Part shown: one piece after another, positions 1 through 9,903 of the stretch
Layout of the letters: every line of letters begins with the position of its first letter
Numbering within the stretch: position 1 is the first letter of the stretch
Assembly (NCBI GenBank): GCA_945905815.1
Contig: CAMDQH010000005.1
Span: 1-64,000, forward strand
Origin: Bacteriovorax stolpii
Lineage (GTDB): Bacteria > Bdellovibrionota > Bacteriovoracia > Bacteriovoracales > Bacteriovoracaceae
Length of the DNA: 64,000 nucleotides
Direction of reading: 5' to 3'
Program-made: the position numbers and the translations under genes
Notes under the pieces: model-generated
The model's input: the letters and a program-made list of their open reading frames with translations, nothing else
Databases searched by the model: none
What the model was told of the DNA's origin: nothing

Positions 1-135
1 AAGTCAGAGGGGGATGAACTCCAAAAAAGTTCACAATAAAGTCCCAGAATCAGTTTAGTTAACCACTAGATTGATTCTCAAATATCCCGCCAAACTAGTT
101 CAATGTTCTCTTCCTCTGCAGGTTATTCTAGATTT

Positions 136-163
136 AAAAAAGCCCTCGAAAGAGGGCTTTTTT
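136..163 (+). terminator. Rho-independent terminator
   Basis: Perfect stem aaaaaagccctc-gaaa-gagggctttttt. Confidence 0.8.
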
Positions 164-181
164 GCTTCTTAATCTTTAAAT

Positions 182-413
182 TGTTCGCAGACAACTGAGG
201 ATAATTGTTTTCAGTCATTTCAATAATTTCCAATTGCCCAAACAAGTCCGAAAGAAACAATTCTGTTTATCAAACAGAATTAATTAGAGGACGCTACAAC
301 TCTGAACCAGTAAGTGCACCTCCATGTCTTAAATGAAAAAGGGAATTTCCACAAGTTTGGTGGAAGACATGGATTTGGGCAATTGGAAATCATCCTCAGT
401 TGTCTGCGAACAG
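182..413. repeat. Nested inverted-repeat element
   Basis: Outer arms 182-240 and 376-413 (tgttcgcagacaactgaggat...atttccaattgccca) with ~21 nt extra in the left arm; inner palindrome attctgtttatcaaacagaat 260-280; inner pair ccatgtctt 322-330 / aagacatgg 364-372. Confidence 0.75.
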
Positions 414-909
414 TTAAAAGTTTTGGGTCACGAGCGAGATCTAGAAGTTGCTATCGCGAATGCCAAGAAATATGGAATTTGAAATAGAAAGTTAAAAAAG
501 GCAAAAAAGTTGGCAAGAAAAAAAAACAAAAAAAAGATGCAATTATTTAATGAAAAGAGTCTTAGAGAAACATCTCAAATAAATCTTTTGATGAAATATA
601 AAACCATGATGAAAGAACTGAGTTTAGAGCTTGAAGATTTTGAATCAATTGAAATGACTAATAAACAATTTCATCGACTTCGGATTACTCTTAAAAAAGT
701 CAGTTATGGTTTAGAGGCGATTGGTCAGATTCGTCCACAGCTTGAGAGGATGCAAGATATCTTGGGACATATGTACTATTTGTAAGTGCTGCAGGGATTG
801 GTGGGGAAAAAAAATAGGATTAAAAAAGATAAACGTTTTGCTAAGAATGATGCTCAGGCCGAGTATCTATCAGTTGTTAAAATAGCGCGAAGAAATTTAA
901 TGAGAATTT
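333..909 (+). pseudogene. Decayed CHAD-domain protein
   Basis: One reading frame with CHAD-like segments LKVLGHERDLEVAIANAKKYG and FHRLRITLKKVSYGLEAIG...LERMQDILG, interrupted by in-frame TGA (480) and TAA (783). Confidence 0.6.
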
Positions 910-1273
910 AGCAGTCCGCGTATTCATAATCTCTGACTTCACATCGGACAGGAAGTGTTTTATCTGCATAATTAATTGTGCCTGAAGTGTTTCCAGTAGA
1001 GTTTTTAAAGATAAGCTTATGCCCACCGCTGAGGTCGTAAATATCCTGTGTATCAGTGAAACTTCTCTTGCCCTTGAAAATACCTTTCATGCCGGAAGTG
1101 AATTTAAGAGACGCGCGACTTACTTTTCGGCAACCATCAAAGTTAGAGTAATAGGTGTAACTAAAGGACCCTCCGCTTGGCAAATTGCCAAAGCAAGATC
1201 CTTCAATCTTCAGGGATGACACTGCCTGTGCAGATAAAGAAACAAGAATGGTCGCTAATATGAGAGTTTTCAA
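908..1273 (-). CDS. Hypothetical secreted protein
   Basis: 121 aa ORF with N-terminal signal peptide (MKTLILATILVSLSAQAVS). Confidence 0.65.
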   Translation of the reverse strand: MKTLILATILVSLSAQAVSSLKIEGSCFGNLPSGGSFSYTYYSNFDGCRKVSRASLKFTSGMKGIFKGKRSFTDTQDIYDLSGGHKLIFKNSTGNTSGTINYADKTLPVRCEVRDYEYADC

Positions 1274-1396
1274 GTTCTTACCTTCTTGTGTTGCCTACCA
1301 TTCAGAGATTAACTAAGTTCTAACATCATTTATACTTAACAAAGCCTAAAGATTTTAGAAAGATGATGTTACCAATCTTAAACAGGTAAAAAATTC

Positions 1397-2428
1397 ATGA
1401 AAAAAATCGTAATTCATAGGGCCGGCGACTATAAAGAACTTAAACTTGAAGAATGTAAGGATCTTAACGCTAAAGACGCCGAGGTGGTGGTTAGTGTCAA
1501 AGCTGCTGGTATTAACTACGCTGACATCATCATTCGTTGGGGTCTTTATGAGTCAGCAAAGAAATTTGTTGGTTGGCCTATTACTCCAGGATTTGAATAT
1601 TCCGGTATCGTAAAAAGCATTGGCCCCAATGTTAAAAATTATAAGGTCGGTGATAACGTTTTTGGTGTTTCACTTTTTAATGCCTACGCTTCGGAAGTCT
1701 GCGTTCCTGAACATCAGCTAAATTTCATCCCAGAGAAAATGACCTTTGAAGAAGCAGCTGGATTCCCGGCCGTTTTTATGACGGCCTATCATGCTTTACT
1801 TCAAATTGTTGTTGTTAGACCTGGCATGGTGGCATTGATTCATTCTGCAGCAGGTGGAGTAGGAAGTTCACTTGTTCAGTTATGTAAAATTAAAGGTATT
1901 AAAACTATCGGTGTGGTTGGTTCGTCTCATAAAGTTCAAAGCATAAAAGACTTGGGTTGTGATTATGTTATTGATAAATCTATAGAAGATCTTTGGAAGA
2001 AAGTAGAAGAATATGCACCTAGAGGAGTTGATCTTGCCTTTGATGCCAATGGTGTAGAAACCATGCAGGGAAGCTATGATCATCTAATGGCTTCGGGAAA
2101 ACTAGTGGTTTACGGAGCGCACTCTATGTTTCCTAAAAAAGGTGGCAAGGTAAACTGGCCTAAGCTTGTGGTGGATTTTTTGAAATCTCCACGTTTTAAT
2201 CCACTAAATATGACATCTGAAAATAAGAGCCTTATAACTTTCAACCTCTCCTTTCTTTTTGAAAGACGTGACCTTTTGGATGAGGCAATGCTGGATTTAA
2301 TCATGTGGTACAATGAGGGGAAAATTAAGGCCCCAATTATAAAAAGTTATCCTCTTGAGAAAGTAGGGGAGGCCCATATGGAGCTAGAGTCTGGGAAGAC
2401 GGTTGGTAAATTGGTATTGATTCCTTAA
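1397..2428 (+). CDS. Zinc-type alcohol dehydrogenase / quinone oxidoreductase-like protein
   Basis: MDR family motifs AAGINYADIIIRWGLY, GFEYSGIV, HSAAGGVGSSLVQLCK. Confidence 0.88.
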   Translation: MKKIVIHRAGDYKELKLEECKDLNAKDAEVVVSVKAAGINYADIIIRWGLYESAKKFVGWPITPGFEYSGIVKSIGPNVKNYKVGDNVFGVSLFNAYASEVCVPEHQLNFIPEKMTFEEAAGFPAVFMTAYHALLQIVVVRPGMVALIHSAAGGVGSSLVQLCKIKGIKTIGVVGSSHKVQSIKDLGCDYVIDKSIEDLWKKVEEYAPRGVDLAFDANGVETMQGSYDHLMASGKLVVYGAHSMFPKKGGKVNWPKLVVDFLKSPRFNPLNMTSENKSLITFNLSFLFERRDLLDEAMLDLIMWYNEGKIKAPIIKSYPLEKVGEAHMELESGKTVGKLVLIP

Positions 2429-2436
2429 TTCTTAAA

Positions 2437-4479
2437 CTACAAATAATATTTCTTCATCACCTTGAGTTGGATTCTTCTTCTCTCAATTGCGATACGAGTA
2501 TTGATGGAATCAAATGATAGGCCGACACGCTGAACCAGTGGGTCTTCTTTTGCGGATTTTATTGCTTCAGCTTCAAGCATATACCAATTATCAATCAGGC
2601 AGTTCTCCCTTTGAGTTTTATACCTCATGCGATTTAGTTGAGTATCCGTTGGGTATGATTTTAGACAACTCTTCGCCTGAGTTTCACCTCTTACCTCAAC
2701 ATCAATAAGTAATTGAGCGAAAATTTTATCTTCGAGTCCTGCTCCCTGAGTTAAGAGCCAGCTCTTATAAGCATCGGATGATTCCACTAACGAACATATT
2801 GTTTTAAGTGATGGTATGTAGATGTCAGGGGTCAAATGATAACGTTGCTCAGGGCCTATTAGTTTGAGCGCTTGTTTTTGACAATCTGAACCAAAGCGAT
2901 CAATGGTGGTGATACTGGCCCAATCGAAATTGGCCTCAAGTTTCCTCTGAATTGAGGCCACATCAGCCGCCGCGATTTTATCGATTTCATCCTTAATGGT
3001 TGAGCAATTCTTAACCAGCCGGTCTTGCATTAAAGGAAAGGTGTCGTGATATTTAAATGAAGATTTGATGAGTGTTTTTGATTTTTCTAAACAGCTTTGT
3101 TGCTTCATCCAGCTGGCTTCGGCCAAAAGTGAGGCGCGTATTGAAATAATTTCTTTTGCTATAATTTCTGGAATCTCGAATTTTTCTGCTTCTTTTGCCT
3201 TTAGATAAGTTAATTCTAAATCAAAGACGACCTTGCTCTTTGTTGTTTCATTTTCAATTTGTTCTGACTCTTGAGCGAGACAGTTTTGAATTTCGGATTC
3301 ATTCTGACATTTATTCCATATACTGCTAGTGATATCCGAGATCTTGTCTTCTGTTGTCGTTTTAGGCCTGTCTTCAAAGTGTGGAATACCAAAATTACAT
3401 TTTTCTTTTAGGTAGGCATCAAATTCAGCGTCAGTTGGAAATTTGAATAAAATAGGACTTACATCAGCTGCAAGCCAGAAATCTGTTTTTGGTCTGCGAC
3501 AGCGTTGTCCTGTTGTTCCGTTGATAATCAAAACGTCTGCGGAGTTTTTTATTCCGTATTCCATGTCGATTTTAGTAGATTCAAATTGTCCCTGCTGTGG
3601 CATCTGGCCTCGGGCATTGGCCCTCAAAAGAATTCCTTTTCCGTTATATTTCAAATCTGCGTATGTCCGTTTGAATCGGTCTGGCCCAATATCGATTGGC
3701 CCTTCTTCAAATACGCCATCAATTAATTCTCCAGACTCGGCAAACATCATCTGTTCGCCGGTTGGAAGTATAACGGTGACTTCTTTGTTATTTAATTCAG
3801 CATAAGGAAGATATTTTCTTGGGAAAAACATAAAGAGACTATGCATAGTATGCGAGACCGTTGAGTTTGGTGCATCAGACATGAAGAGTGAAATATTTTG
3901 TCTCGCTTGCTCATCAAATTGGAATTCAAACTCCCTATAAGAATCTTCCGCATGCGCGATGACATTCTTTCCCTTGTTATCAATTTGAAAGGCTTCGTAC
4001 TGACCTTCTGGGTAGGAGTCTTGCCGAAGGTAAGTTATACCAGAGACCCACTGCATTGTATTACTATTTGATTTTAGTGGAATTAATTTATCTGTGAGTG
4101 GTATCAGTGTGGTTTTTAATTCAATTTCCGGGCCCACCTGATCTTTCCAAATGAGCTTGAACTTTATATTGGAGCTCTTAACCTTAGGTTTAATTATGAT
4201 TTCAAAGGCACCGTTAATAAATTTAAAATTGCCATTTGTGGTGGCAGTGTCGCTAATGACTTTTAAGTCTGCCGCTTGAATTTGTTGCTCGTTTTTCACC
4301 GTAACTTTCAGTCTCACTGAATTAGCACCATTAGCGAAAACACTTTCGGGAATAAGTTTGAGATCAAAAGGTGGTAGGTCTTGACCCTTGGTACTCGCAA
4401 TATTCCGCTGGTAACTTTCCTGACGATTGAAGGTGGAGCAGCTGAACAAAAAAAGTGTCATCAGAATAGCATTTCTCAT
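2437..4479 (-). CDS. Large predicted lipoprotein of unknown function
   Basis: Long ORF; internal start MRNAILMTLFLFSC gives a lipobox. Confidence 0.7.
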   Translation of the reverse strand: MRNAILMTLFLFSCSTFNRQESYQRNIASTKGQDLPPFDLKLIPESVFANGANSVRLKVTVKNEQQIQAADLKVISDTATTNGNFKFINGAFEIIIKPKVKSSNIKFKLIWKDQVGPEIELKTTLIPLTDKLIPLKSNSNTMQWVSGITYLRQDSYPEGQYEAFQIDNKGKNVIAHAEDSYREFEFQFDEQARQNISLFMSDAPNSTVSHTMHSLFMFFPRKYLPYAELNNKEVTVILPTGEQMMFAESGELIDGVFEEGPIDIGPDRFKRTYADLKYNGKGILLRANARGQMPQQGQFESTKIDMEYGIKNSADVLIINGTTGQRCRRPKTDFWLAADVSPILFKFPTDAEFDAYLKEKCNFGIPHFEDRPKTTTEDKISDITSSIWNKCQNESEIQNCLAQESEQIENETTKSKVVFDLELTYLKAKEAEKFEIPEIIAKEIISIRASLLAEASWMKQQSCLEKSKTLIKSSFKYHDTFPLMQDRLVKNCSTIKDEIDKIAAADVASIQRKLEANFDWASITTIDRFGSDCQKQALKLIGPEQRYHLTPDIYIPSLKTICSLVESSDAYKSWLLTQGAGLEDKIFAQLLIDVEVRGETQAKSCLKSYPTDTQLNRMRYKTQRENCLIDNWYMLEAEAIKSAKEDPLVQRVGLSFDSINTRIAIERRRIQLKVMKKYYL

Positions 4480-4641
4480 GTGTATCTTATCGGTAACGGA
4501 GCGGGACTTCTTGAGTGGATTAGTCAATGTTTTGACTCCCTAACCTATTGAAAGCTTTGATAAAAGTAAGAGAAGGTCGGAAGCAATCATTTGCCGTACT
4601 GTTTCGGAACGGTTTAGGATCTATGTCTACAAGGATAGTAG

Positions 4642-5649
4642 GTGTTTATGAAATGGATAATCTTCGGCCTTATTTTAAACCAGTTTGCATTCGCTGAAAG
4701 TTTTCAACCAACTTCGCAAGCGAGCTGTGTAAGTCTTGATTTGCGAGATGAAAAACTTAGAGACATTAGAGATCAAAAACAAGTGGCCTGGTGTTACGCC
4801 TTCACAGCAGCTGATATGCTTACCCATGCCTACGATCTAACAGAAAAGGCTTCGGCTGCAGATGTAGCGATTAATTATAATGAAAGTGACCTAGGGCAAT
4901 TTAGTCGTTGGCTCTTTCGCACATTTGGCAGAAAGCCGACTCAGGGTGAGCAAGATAATTTTATGATGCCTCATCAGACTGGATTCAATAAAGTCGCTCT
5001 TGATCGGGCCATGCGCGAAGGCCATTGTCCTGAGAGAGTTTTCCCCTCTGAATCTTGGGTTAAAATGAACCGTGAAGGGGATAAGTGGCTTGAAGCAAAA
5101 ACAGATCTAAGAACGGCCATGCTGGAAATTTTCGGATTACTCAAAAATCAAGACAATCTAACAGTGGCCAATCTCCCTTTTTATTATCATTTTAAAAATG
5201 TGGAATCCCCGGAAGAGTTTTATAACTTAATTAAGGGACATAATTTCTCAGATTTTTACTCAAATCTGAGAAATGAAGTTTGCAAGCACGATCGGATTAA
5301 ATTCCAAAACCGATACGAATCAGTCATGTACATTAAGGATATTCTCACCTTCCCAGTCATGAATAATCAACTTAATCGGGGACGCGTTGTTGGAATTGAT
5401 TATGACTCGAGACTTTTGACAGACCAAAATAATGATTCTGTCAGTTTTTCTGAGCTCCACACTTCTACGATTGTGGCCAGGCGCTGGAATAAGACCCAAA
5501 ATGAGTGTCAATATCTCGTTCGTGATAGCCATGGCGCTCAATGTTCCAGGTATGATAGCAACTATGGGTGTCTGGGCGGACAGGTTTGGATAGATGAATC
5601 AAAAATATATTCAAATCTTATCTCTTTTGTTTATATAATTAAAAAATGA
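4642..5649 (+). CDS. Secreted papain-like (C1-type) cysteine peptidase
   Basis: Signal peptide; RDIRDQKQVAWCYAFTAADML (Q..C), late His (SELHTSTIV), YLVRDSHG in place of N-S-W-G. Confidence 0.65.
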   Translation: MFMKWIIFGLILNQFAFAESFQPTSQASCVSLDLRDEKLRDIRDQKQVAWCYAFTAADMLTHAYDLTEKASAADVAINYNESDLGQFSRWLFRTFGRKPTQGEQDNFMMPHQTGFNKVALDRAMREGHCPERVFPSESWVKMNREGDKWLEAKTDLRTAMLEIFGLLKNQDNLTVANLPFYYHFKNVESPEEFYNLIKGHNFSDFYSNLRNEVCKHDRIKFQNRYESVMYIKDILTFPVMNNQLNRGRVVGIDYDSRLLTDQNNDSVSFSELHTSTIVARRWNKTQNECQYLVRDSHGAQCSRYDSNYGCLGGQVWIDESKIYSNLISFVYIIKK

Positions 5650-6890
5650 AAATAAAACGACCCGCAACTTTAGCGCTCGATGAAATACTTCCCAAGAAGC
5701 CTATACTTTTGATGGGATCAGGTCCTGTGCCTATCCCTCTTGAAGTGGCAGCCGCAAACTCAATCGTCATTAGTCATTTAGGTGAGACGATGAAACAGAT
5801 TGTTTCTCGCATTAAACTTATGGGACAATATGTTTTTCAAACAAACAGTTCAAAAATTTTTGGAATAGCTGGTCCTTCTTCTGCTGCCATGGAAATGGCC
5901 GTTACGTCTTTATTGTGGCCAGGAAAAAAAGCTCTCGTTTTAAATATGGGAACCTTTAGTGCTCGTTTCGCTGAATTAGCGAAAGGGGTTGGAGCAGAAG
6001 TTACTGAGATTTTTCCTGTTGGACTTTCGCCTTTTAGAGTTCAAGAAGTAAAAGCTGCACTTGAAAATAAACAATTTGATGTTCTGACCTTAGTTCAAGG
6101 TGAGACTTCTTGTGGAATTAAAAATACTGAACTTGAAGCAATTGTTAAGCTTGCCAAGAGTTTTGGGGTCCGGACAATCGTTGACGCTGTTTGCACTTTA
6201 ACTACCATGCCTTGTCCGATGGATGAGTGGGGAATTGATATCCTGATGGTTGGTGGTCAAAAAGGCATTTCGGCTGTTCCCGGTGTTGCTATGATTGCCT
6301 TTTCAGAAGAGACCTTTGACTATATTTCTAAAAGAGAAGAAAGAATGCCCCATTGGTGCCTTGATCCGAGACGGGCGTACCGTTTTTGGGGACTAGGTGA
6401 GTATCACTATACCGCACCAGTTCCGGGTCTTTTGGCCTTGCACGAAGCACTGAGACTTATTTGTGAAGAAACACTTGAGAAAAGATTTGAGAGACATCTC
6501 ACGTCTTCAACAACGCTCCAGCATTGCTTGGAAGTTATGGGACTTGAACTGTTTACTCCAAAAGAATTTCGCCTTAATTCAGTTGTGGCGATTAAAAATC
6601 CGGACAAAGTTGTTACTAAGGAACTAATCAGTTTCCTCATAAAAAATCACCAAGTCGAAATATCAGGAGCATTTGGTCTCGATATTGTGCGTGTTGGCCA
6701 AATGGGCGAGCAGTGTCGACACGAAAATATCAAAAGAACACTTGAAGCGATTGGTGCAGGGTATGAACATTTTGGCGTAAAGCTTAATGTTTATTCTGCG
6801 ATGATTGAATTTGAAAAGTCTCGTGAAAGGGAAAGTGCGCTATATCTTTCACAGATGATATCAGAGGAAACTAAAACTTCGATGGCGTAA
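5646..6890 (+). CDS. Class V PLP-dependent aminotransferase (alanine/serine-glyoxylate type)
   Basis: LLMGSGPVPIPLEV, SSAAMEMAVTSLLWPGKKALVLNMGTFSARF, PLP lysine context VGGQKGISAVPGVAM; overlaps the upstream stop (ATGA). Confidence 0.85.
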   Translation: MKIKRPATLALDEILPKKPILLMGSGPVPIPLEVAAANSIVISHLGETMKQIVSRIKLMGQYVFQTNSSKIFGIAGPSSAAMEMAVTSLLWPGKKALVLNMGTFSARFAELAKGVGAEVTEIFPVGLSPFRVQEVKAALENKQFDVLTLVQGETSCGIKNTELEAIVKLAKSFGVRTIVDAVCTLTTMPCPMDEWGIDILMVGGQKGISAVPGVAMIAFSEETFDYISKREERMPHWCLDPRRAYRFWGLGEYHYTAPVPGLLALHEALRLICEETLEKRFERHLTSSTTLQHCLEVMGLELFTPKEFRLNSVVAIKNPDKVVTKELISFLIKNHQVEISGAFGLDIVRVGQMGEQCRHENIKRTLEAIGAGYEHFGVKLNVYSAMIEFEKSRERESALYLSQMISEETKTSMA

Positions 6891-6906
6891 AAGGGATTAA
6901 AGTTCC

Positions 6907-7224
6907 TTACTCTTCTTCATCATTCTTGGTAAAAGATTTATTACGTATATTAGGTTTTTGCATATTCTTGGTTTGATTCATTGTTCTACTACCGATAGAG
7001 CCACTGACAAATGGCATGGATGATTTTGCTCGTGGTACCTCTGGCGCTTCAGGTTTATCTTCGATAATGGTAAGATCTATGACTGGAATATTGGCCCGCT
7101 GCCCATTCTCAAGAAAGCAGGCGGCATTTTGACGTCCTGAACCATCAACACTGATATTTGTGACTCTGACAGTTTCGCCTTTGTAGCGGCCGCTTACGAC
7201 TGTGGCCTTAATTACTTTACTCAT
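6907..7224 (-). CDS. Hypothetical protein, basic, KOW-like N-terminus
   Basis: 105 aa ORF; KATVVSGRYKGETVRV. Confidence 0.55.
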   Translation of the reverse strand: MSKVIKATVVSGRYKGETVRVTNISVDGSGRQNAACFLENGQRANIPVIDLTIIEDKPEAPEVPRAKSSMPFVSGSIGSRTMNQTKNMQKPNIRNKSFTKNDEEE

Positions 7225-7260
7225 GTTGAATTATTGCCTTGCTGCAGTTATTGTTTATCC

Positions 7261-7701
7261 ATGAATAACAATCATGACTCATCTTTTACCGCTTGGGTAA
7301 CTATTTTCAGTGCCTGGTTGGTTGCATCCGTTGCAACTTTAGGGAGTCTTTTTTTTAGTGAAGTCATGATGTTTCCTCCCTGCGTCTTTTGTTGGTATCA
7401 ACGTATATGCATGTACCCATTAGTTGTGATTCTTAGTGCAGGGCTATTTCCTGTTACTAAAAGTGTCATTAAATTTTCAGTACCACTTGCCCTTATTGGC
7501 TGGATGATTGCTGTTTATCATAATCTACTTTATTACAAGATATTGCCTGAAAGCGCAGCTCCTTGTGTGAGGGGCATTTCTTGTACAACGGTGTATATCG
7601 AATGGCTGGGATTCATAACAATTCCATTGCTGTCACTTCTTGCCTTTAGCGCGATATTAATTTTACTTTTTTTTACGAACAAGGAACTCTCACATGAATA
7701 A
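7261..7701 (+). CDS. DsbB-like disulfide bond formation protein
   Basis: Four TM segments; PPCVFCWYQRICMYPL motif; second Cys pair APCVRGISC. Confidence 0.88.
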   Translation: MNNNHDSSFTAWVTIFSAWLVASVATLGSLFFSEVMMFPPCVFCWYQRICMYPLVVILSAGLFPVTKSVIKFSVPLALIGWMIAVYHNLLYYKILPESAAPCVRGISCTTVYIEWLGFITIPLLSLLAFSAILILLFFTNKELSHE

Positions 7702-8347
7702 AAAAGCCGGTTTGATTATTTTTGCTTCTATCCTGCTCATGGTAGGTATATTTATGATGGCAGCTCGTATTTATAAGAAGCAAGTCTCTGAAGATGTTAG
7801 TTTTAAAACTCAAGATAATTTTAAAATAATGGTTCCTGATTACGCTATTCGCAAAGGTAGTCCGGATGCGAAAGTTTTTGTCGTTGAATTCTTTGATCCT
7901 CAGTGTGAAAGCTGTCGTGCATTTCACACAACGATGCAAACAATTATGCAGGAATATGAGGGGAAAATACAACTGGTCTTGAGATATGCAGCACTTCACG
8001 GTGATTCTATATTTGCCATAAAGATTCTAGAAGCGGCAAAAAAACAAAATAAATATTGGGAAGCCTTAGAAATATTGTTTGAACATCAGCCCGAGTGGGG
8101 GAACCACCATAATCCGAATCCTCAAGTTCTATGGAATTATCTTCCACGACTTGGAATTGATATTGAAAAGATTAAAAAGGATATGGAGGATTCAGAAATT
8201 CAGAAAATTATTGAACAAGACACAAAAGATGGGCTGCAGCTTGAAGTTCGGCAAACACCAACCTTTTTTGTAAATGGTAAGCCATTGCTGGATTTTGGGC
8301 CGGACTATTTGAGACAGGCGATTGATGAGGCGCTTAAAGAAATATAA
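7694..8347 (+). CDS. DsbA-family thioredoxin-fold protein
   Basis: N-terminal TM; FFDPQCESCRAFH active site, cis-Pro TPTFFVNG; overlaps dsbB. Confidence 0.9.
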   Translation: MNKKAGLIIFASILLMVGIFMMAARIYKKQVSEDVSFKTQDNFKIMVPDYAIRKGSPDAKVFVVEFFDPQCESCRAFHTTMQTIMQEYEGKIQLVLRYAALHGDSIFAIKILEAAKKQNKYWEALEILFEHQPEWGNHHNPNPQVLWNYLPRLGIDIEKIKKDMEDSEIQKIIEQDTKDGLQLEVRQTPTFFVNGKPLLDFGPDYLRQAIDEALKEI

Positions 8348-8433
8348 TCAAAGGTTTGCACCCTCTTAACCTGGCACCTTCTTAAGGATTGTGTTGGTAT
8401 TTCATTTTCGATATAATCAAAAATATAATCAAG

Positions 8434-8460
8434 TGGGGATGTGCTGATTACACACCCCCT
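8434..8460 (-). terminator. Probable terminator for the small ORF at 8470-8541
   Basis: Imperfect hairpin ggggtgtgtaatcagcacatcccc on the minus strand, followed by a T-rich tract. Confidence 0.45.
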
Positions 8461-8469
8461 AAAACCTCG

Positions 8470-8541
8470 TTAGCCTCTTAAAATTACAGAAAGCTGTAAA
8501 ATAAGAATAAGCAGAGTCAGTACCCTGATTATGTCATCCAT
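8470..8541 (-). CDS. Small hydrophobic peptide (23 aa)
   Basis: MDDIIRVLTLLILILQLSVILRG; upstream AAGAGG 7 nt before ATG; followed by hairpin. Confidence 0.45.
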   Translation of the reverse strand: MDDIIRVLTLLILILQLSVILRG

Positions 8542-8715
8542 AACAAAACCTCTTTGTTCAAAAGGCTCCCCTTCATTGGGGAGTTATGGAAGACACCTGC
8601 TCTTTTGCAAGAAAGCAGGACAAATAAAAAGATATTAATTGATTGAATTTATGAACAAAATGTCACATCGCTGAAATATTTTTGGCGATTGAATACGGTA
8701 AAAAAGTAGGGAAGG

Positions 8716-9753
8716 TTAAGCTTTAGAATTCAACTGTCCACAGGCCGCCAAGATTTCATCACCTTTAGTGGCACGAATCAGCGTAGGGATTTTATAAGTA
8801 TCAAGAATCGACTTAAAGTGTTCAACCTTAGATAGGTAAGGCCGCTTGTATTCTGTACCCGGAAATGGATTGAAGGGAATTAAGCTGACGTAAGCATTTT
8901 TACCTTCTAGTAACTTTCCTGTCAGGTGAGCATCCTCATCTGAATCATTAAAATCTTGGATCAATAAATACTCATACGTTACAAAACGATTTTTCCCTTT
9001 CGGTATCGCCTGAACATAATTCAAAACTTCTTCCAAAGGGTAGCGCTTATTAATCGGAATCAATTTATCCCGCTTTTCTTTAATCGGGGAATGAAGAGAA
9101 AGCGCAATGTTCACATCAGGCATTTCATCCTTCCAGCGCTCGAGGCCCGGCAAATAGCCCGCAGTAGAAATCGTGATCTTTTGATCGGCCACACTAAGGC
9201 CATGTTGAGAGAGGAAAATTTCACAGGCTGTCTTTACAGCATCAAAGTTATGCAAAGGTTCGCCCTGACCCATGAAAACAATATTAAGAATTTTGTCATC
9301 TTCGGGGCGATGTTTTGAAAGCCATTTTTGACTCTCAGTGAATTGGCCGATAATTTCCTCAGTCTTTAGATTTCTTGATAGACCTTGAATACCAGTATGG
9401 CAAAAGGAACATTTCATGGCACAGCCGACTTGTGAGGAAAGACAGATGGTGTACTTGTTATTAAATGGGATAAGAACTGTTTCTACCTTTAATCCGTCCT
9501 GGAGTTTGAAAAGAAATTTCACCGTTTTATCAGCTGACTCTTGAAGGGTATGGATGACCGGTAAATCGAAGCTCATATTCTCTTCAATAAATGCGATAGA
9601 TTTTTTTGCGAGGTCGATGTGACAAGGTTCAGATTTTCTTTTCTTGTAATGCCAATTAAAAAGAAGGCCTGGGCCAGATGCAGGCAGGTCATTTTTTAGG
9701 AACAGTGCCTGAAGTTCAGGCAGTGCGTATTGGTAGAATGATGTTTTCACCAT
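8716..9753 (-). CDS. rlmN: Radical SAM 23S rRNA/tRNA adenine C2-methyltransferase RlmN
   Basis: SSQVGCAMKCSFCHTGIQGLSRNL, MGQGEPLHNFDAV, C-terminal LAACGQL. Confidence 0.95.
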   Translation of the reverse strand: MVKTSFYQYALPELQALFLKNDLPASGPGLLFNWHYKKRKSEPCHIDLAKKSIAFIEENMSFDLPVIHTLQESADKTVKFLFKLQDGLKVETVLIPFNNKYTICLSSQVGCAMKCSFCHTGIQGLSRNLKTEEIIGQFTESQKWLSKHRPEDDKILNIVFMGQGEPLHNFDAVKTACEIFLSQHGLSVADQKITISTAGYLPGLERWKDEMPDVNIALSLHSPIKEKRDKLIPINKRYPLEEVLNYVQAIPKGKNRFVTYEYLLIQDFNDSDEDAHLTGKLLEGKNAYVSLIPFNPFPGTEYKRPYLSKVEHFKSILDTYKIPTLIRATKGDEILAACGQLNSKA

Positions 9754-9903
9754 GCTTTGTTAGCATGGGTGTAAGATCTTTGAAAGGGAACTGTTTTTAT
9801 CGGCCTTTTAACCCTTTGAAATTAAATATCTTGTTCTTAACAAATCTTTGCATGACTTTGTAAGTAATTCAGTCTGTACGAACTAATTTCCAAAATCATA
9901 CCA

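Noticed and set aside
1019-1219. 66-aa plus-strand ORF
   Set aside because: Antisense to the secreted-protein ORF 908-1273; no domain or signal.
3443-3805. 120-aa and overlapping 73-aa plus-strand ORFs
   Set aside because: Fully antisense to the long lipoprotein ORF 2437-4479; no recognisable family.
8342-8432. Three atataatcaa copies as a regulatory iteron
   Set aside because: Short AT-rich motif, irregular spacing; could be chance in AT-rich DNA.
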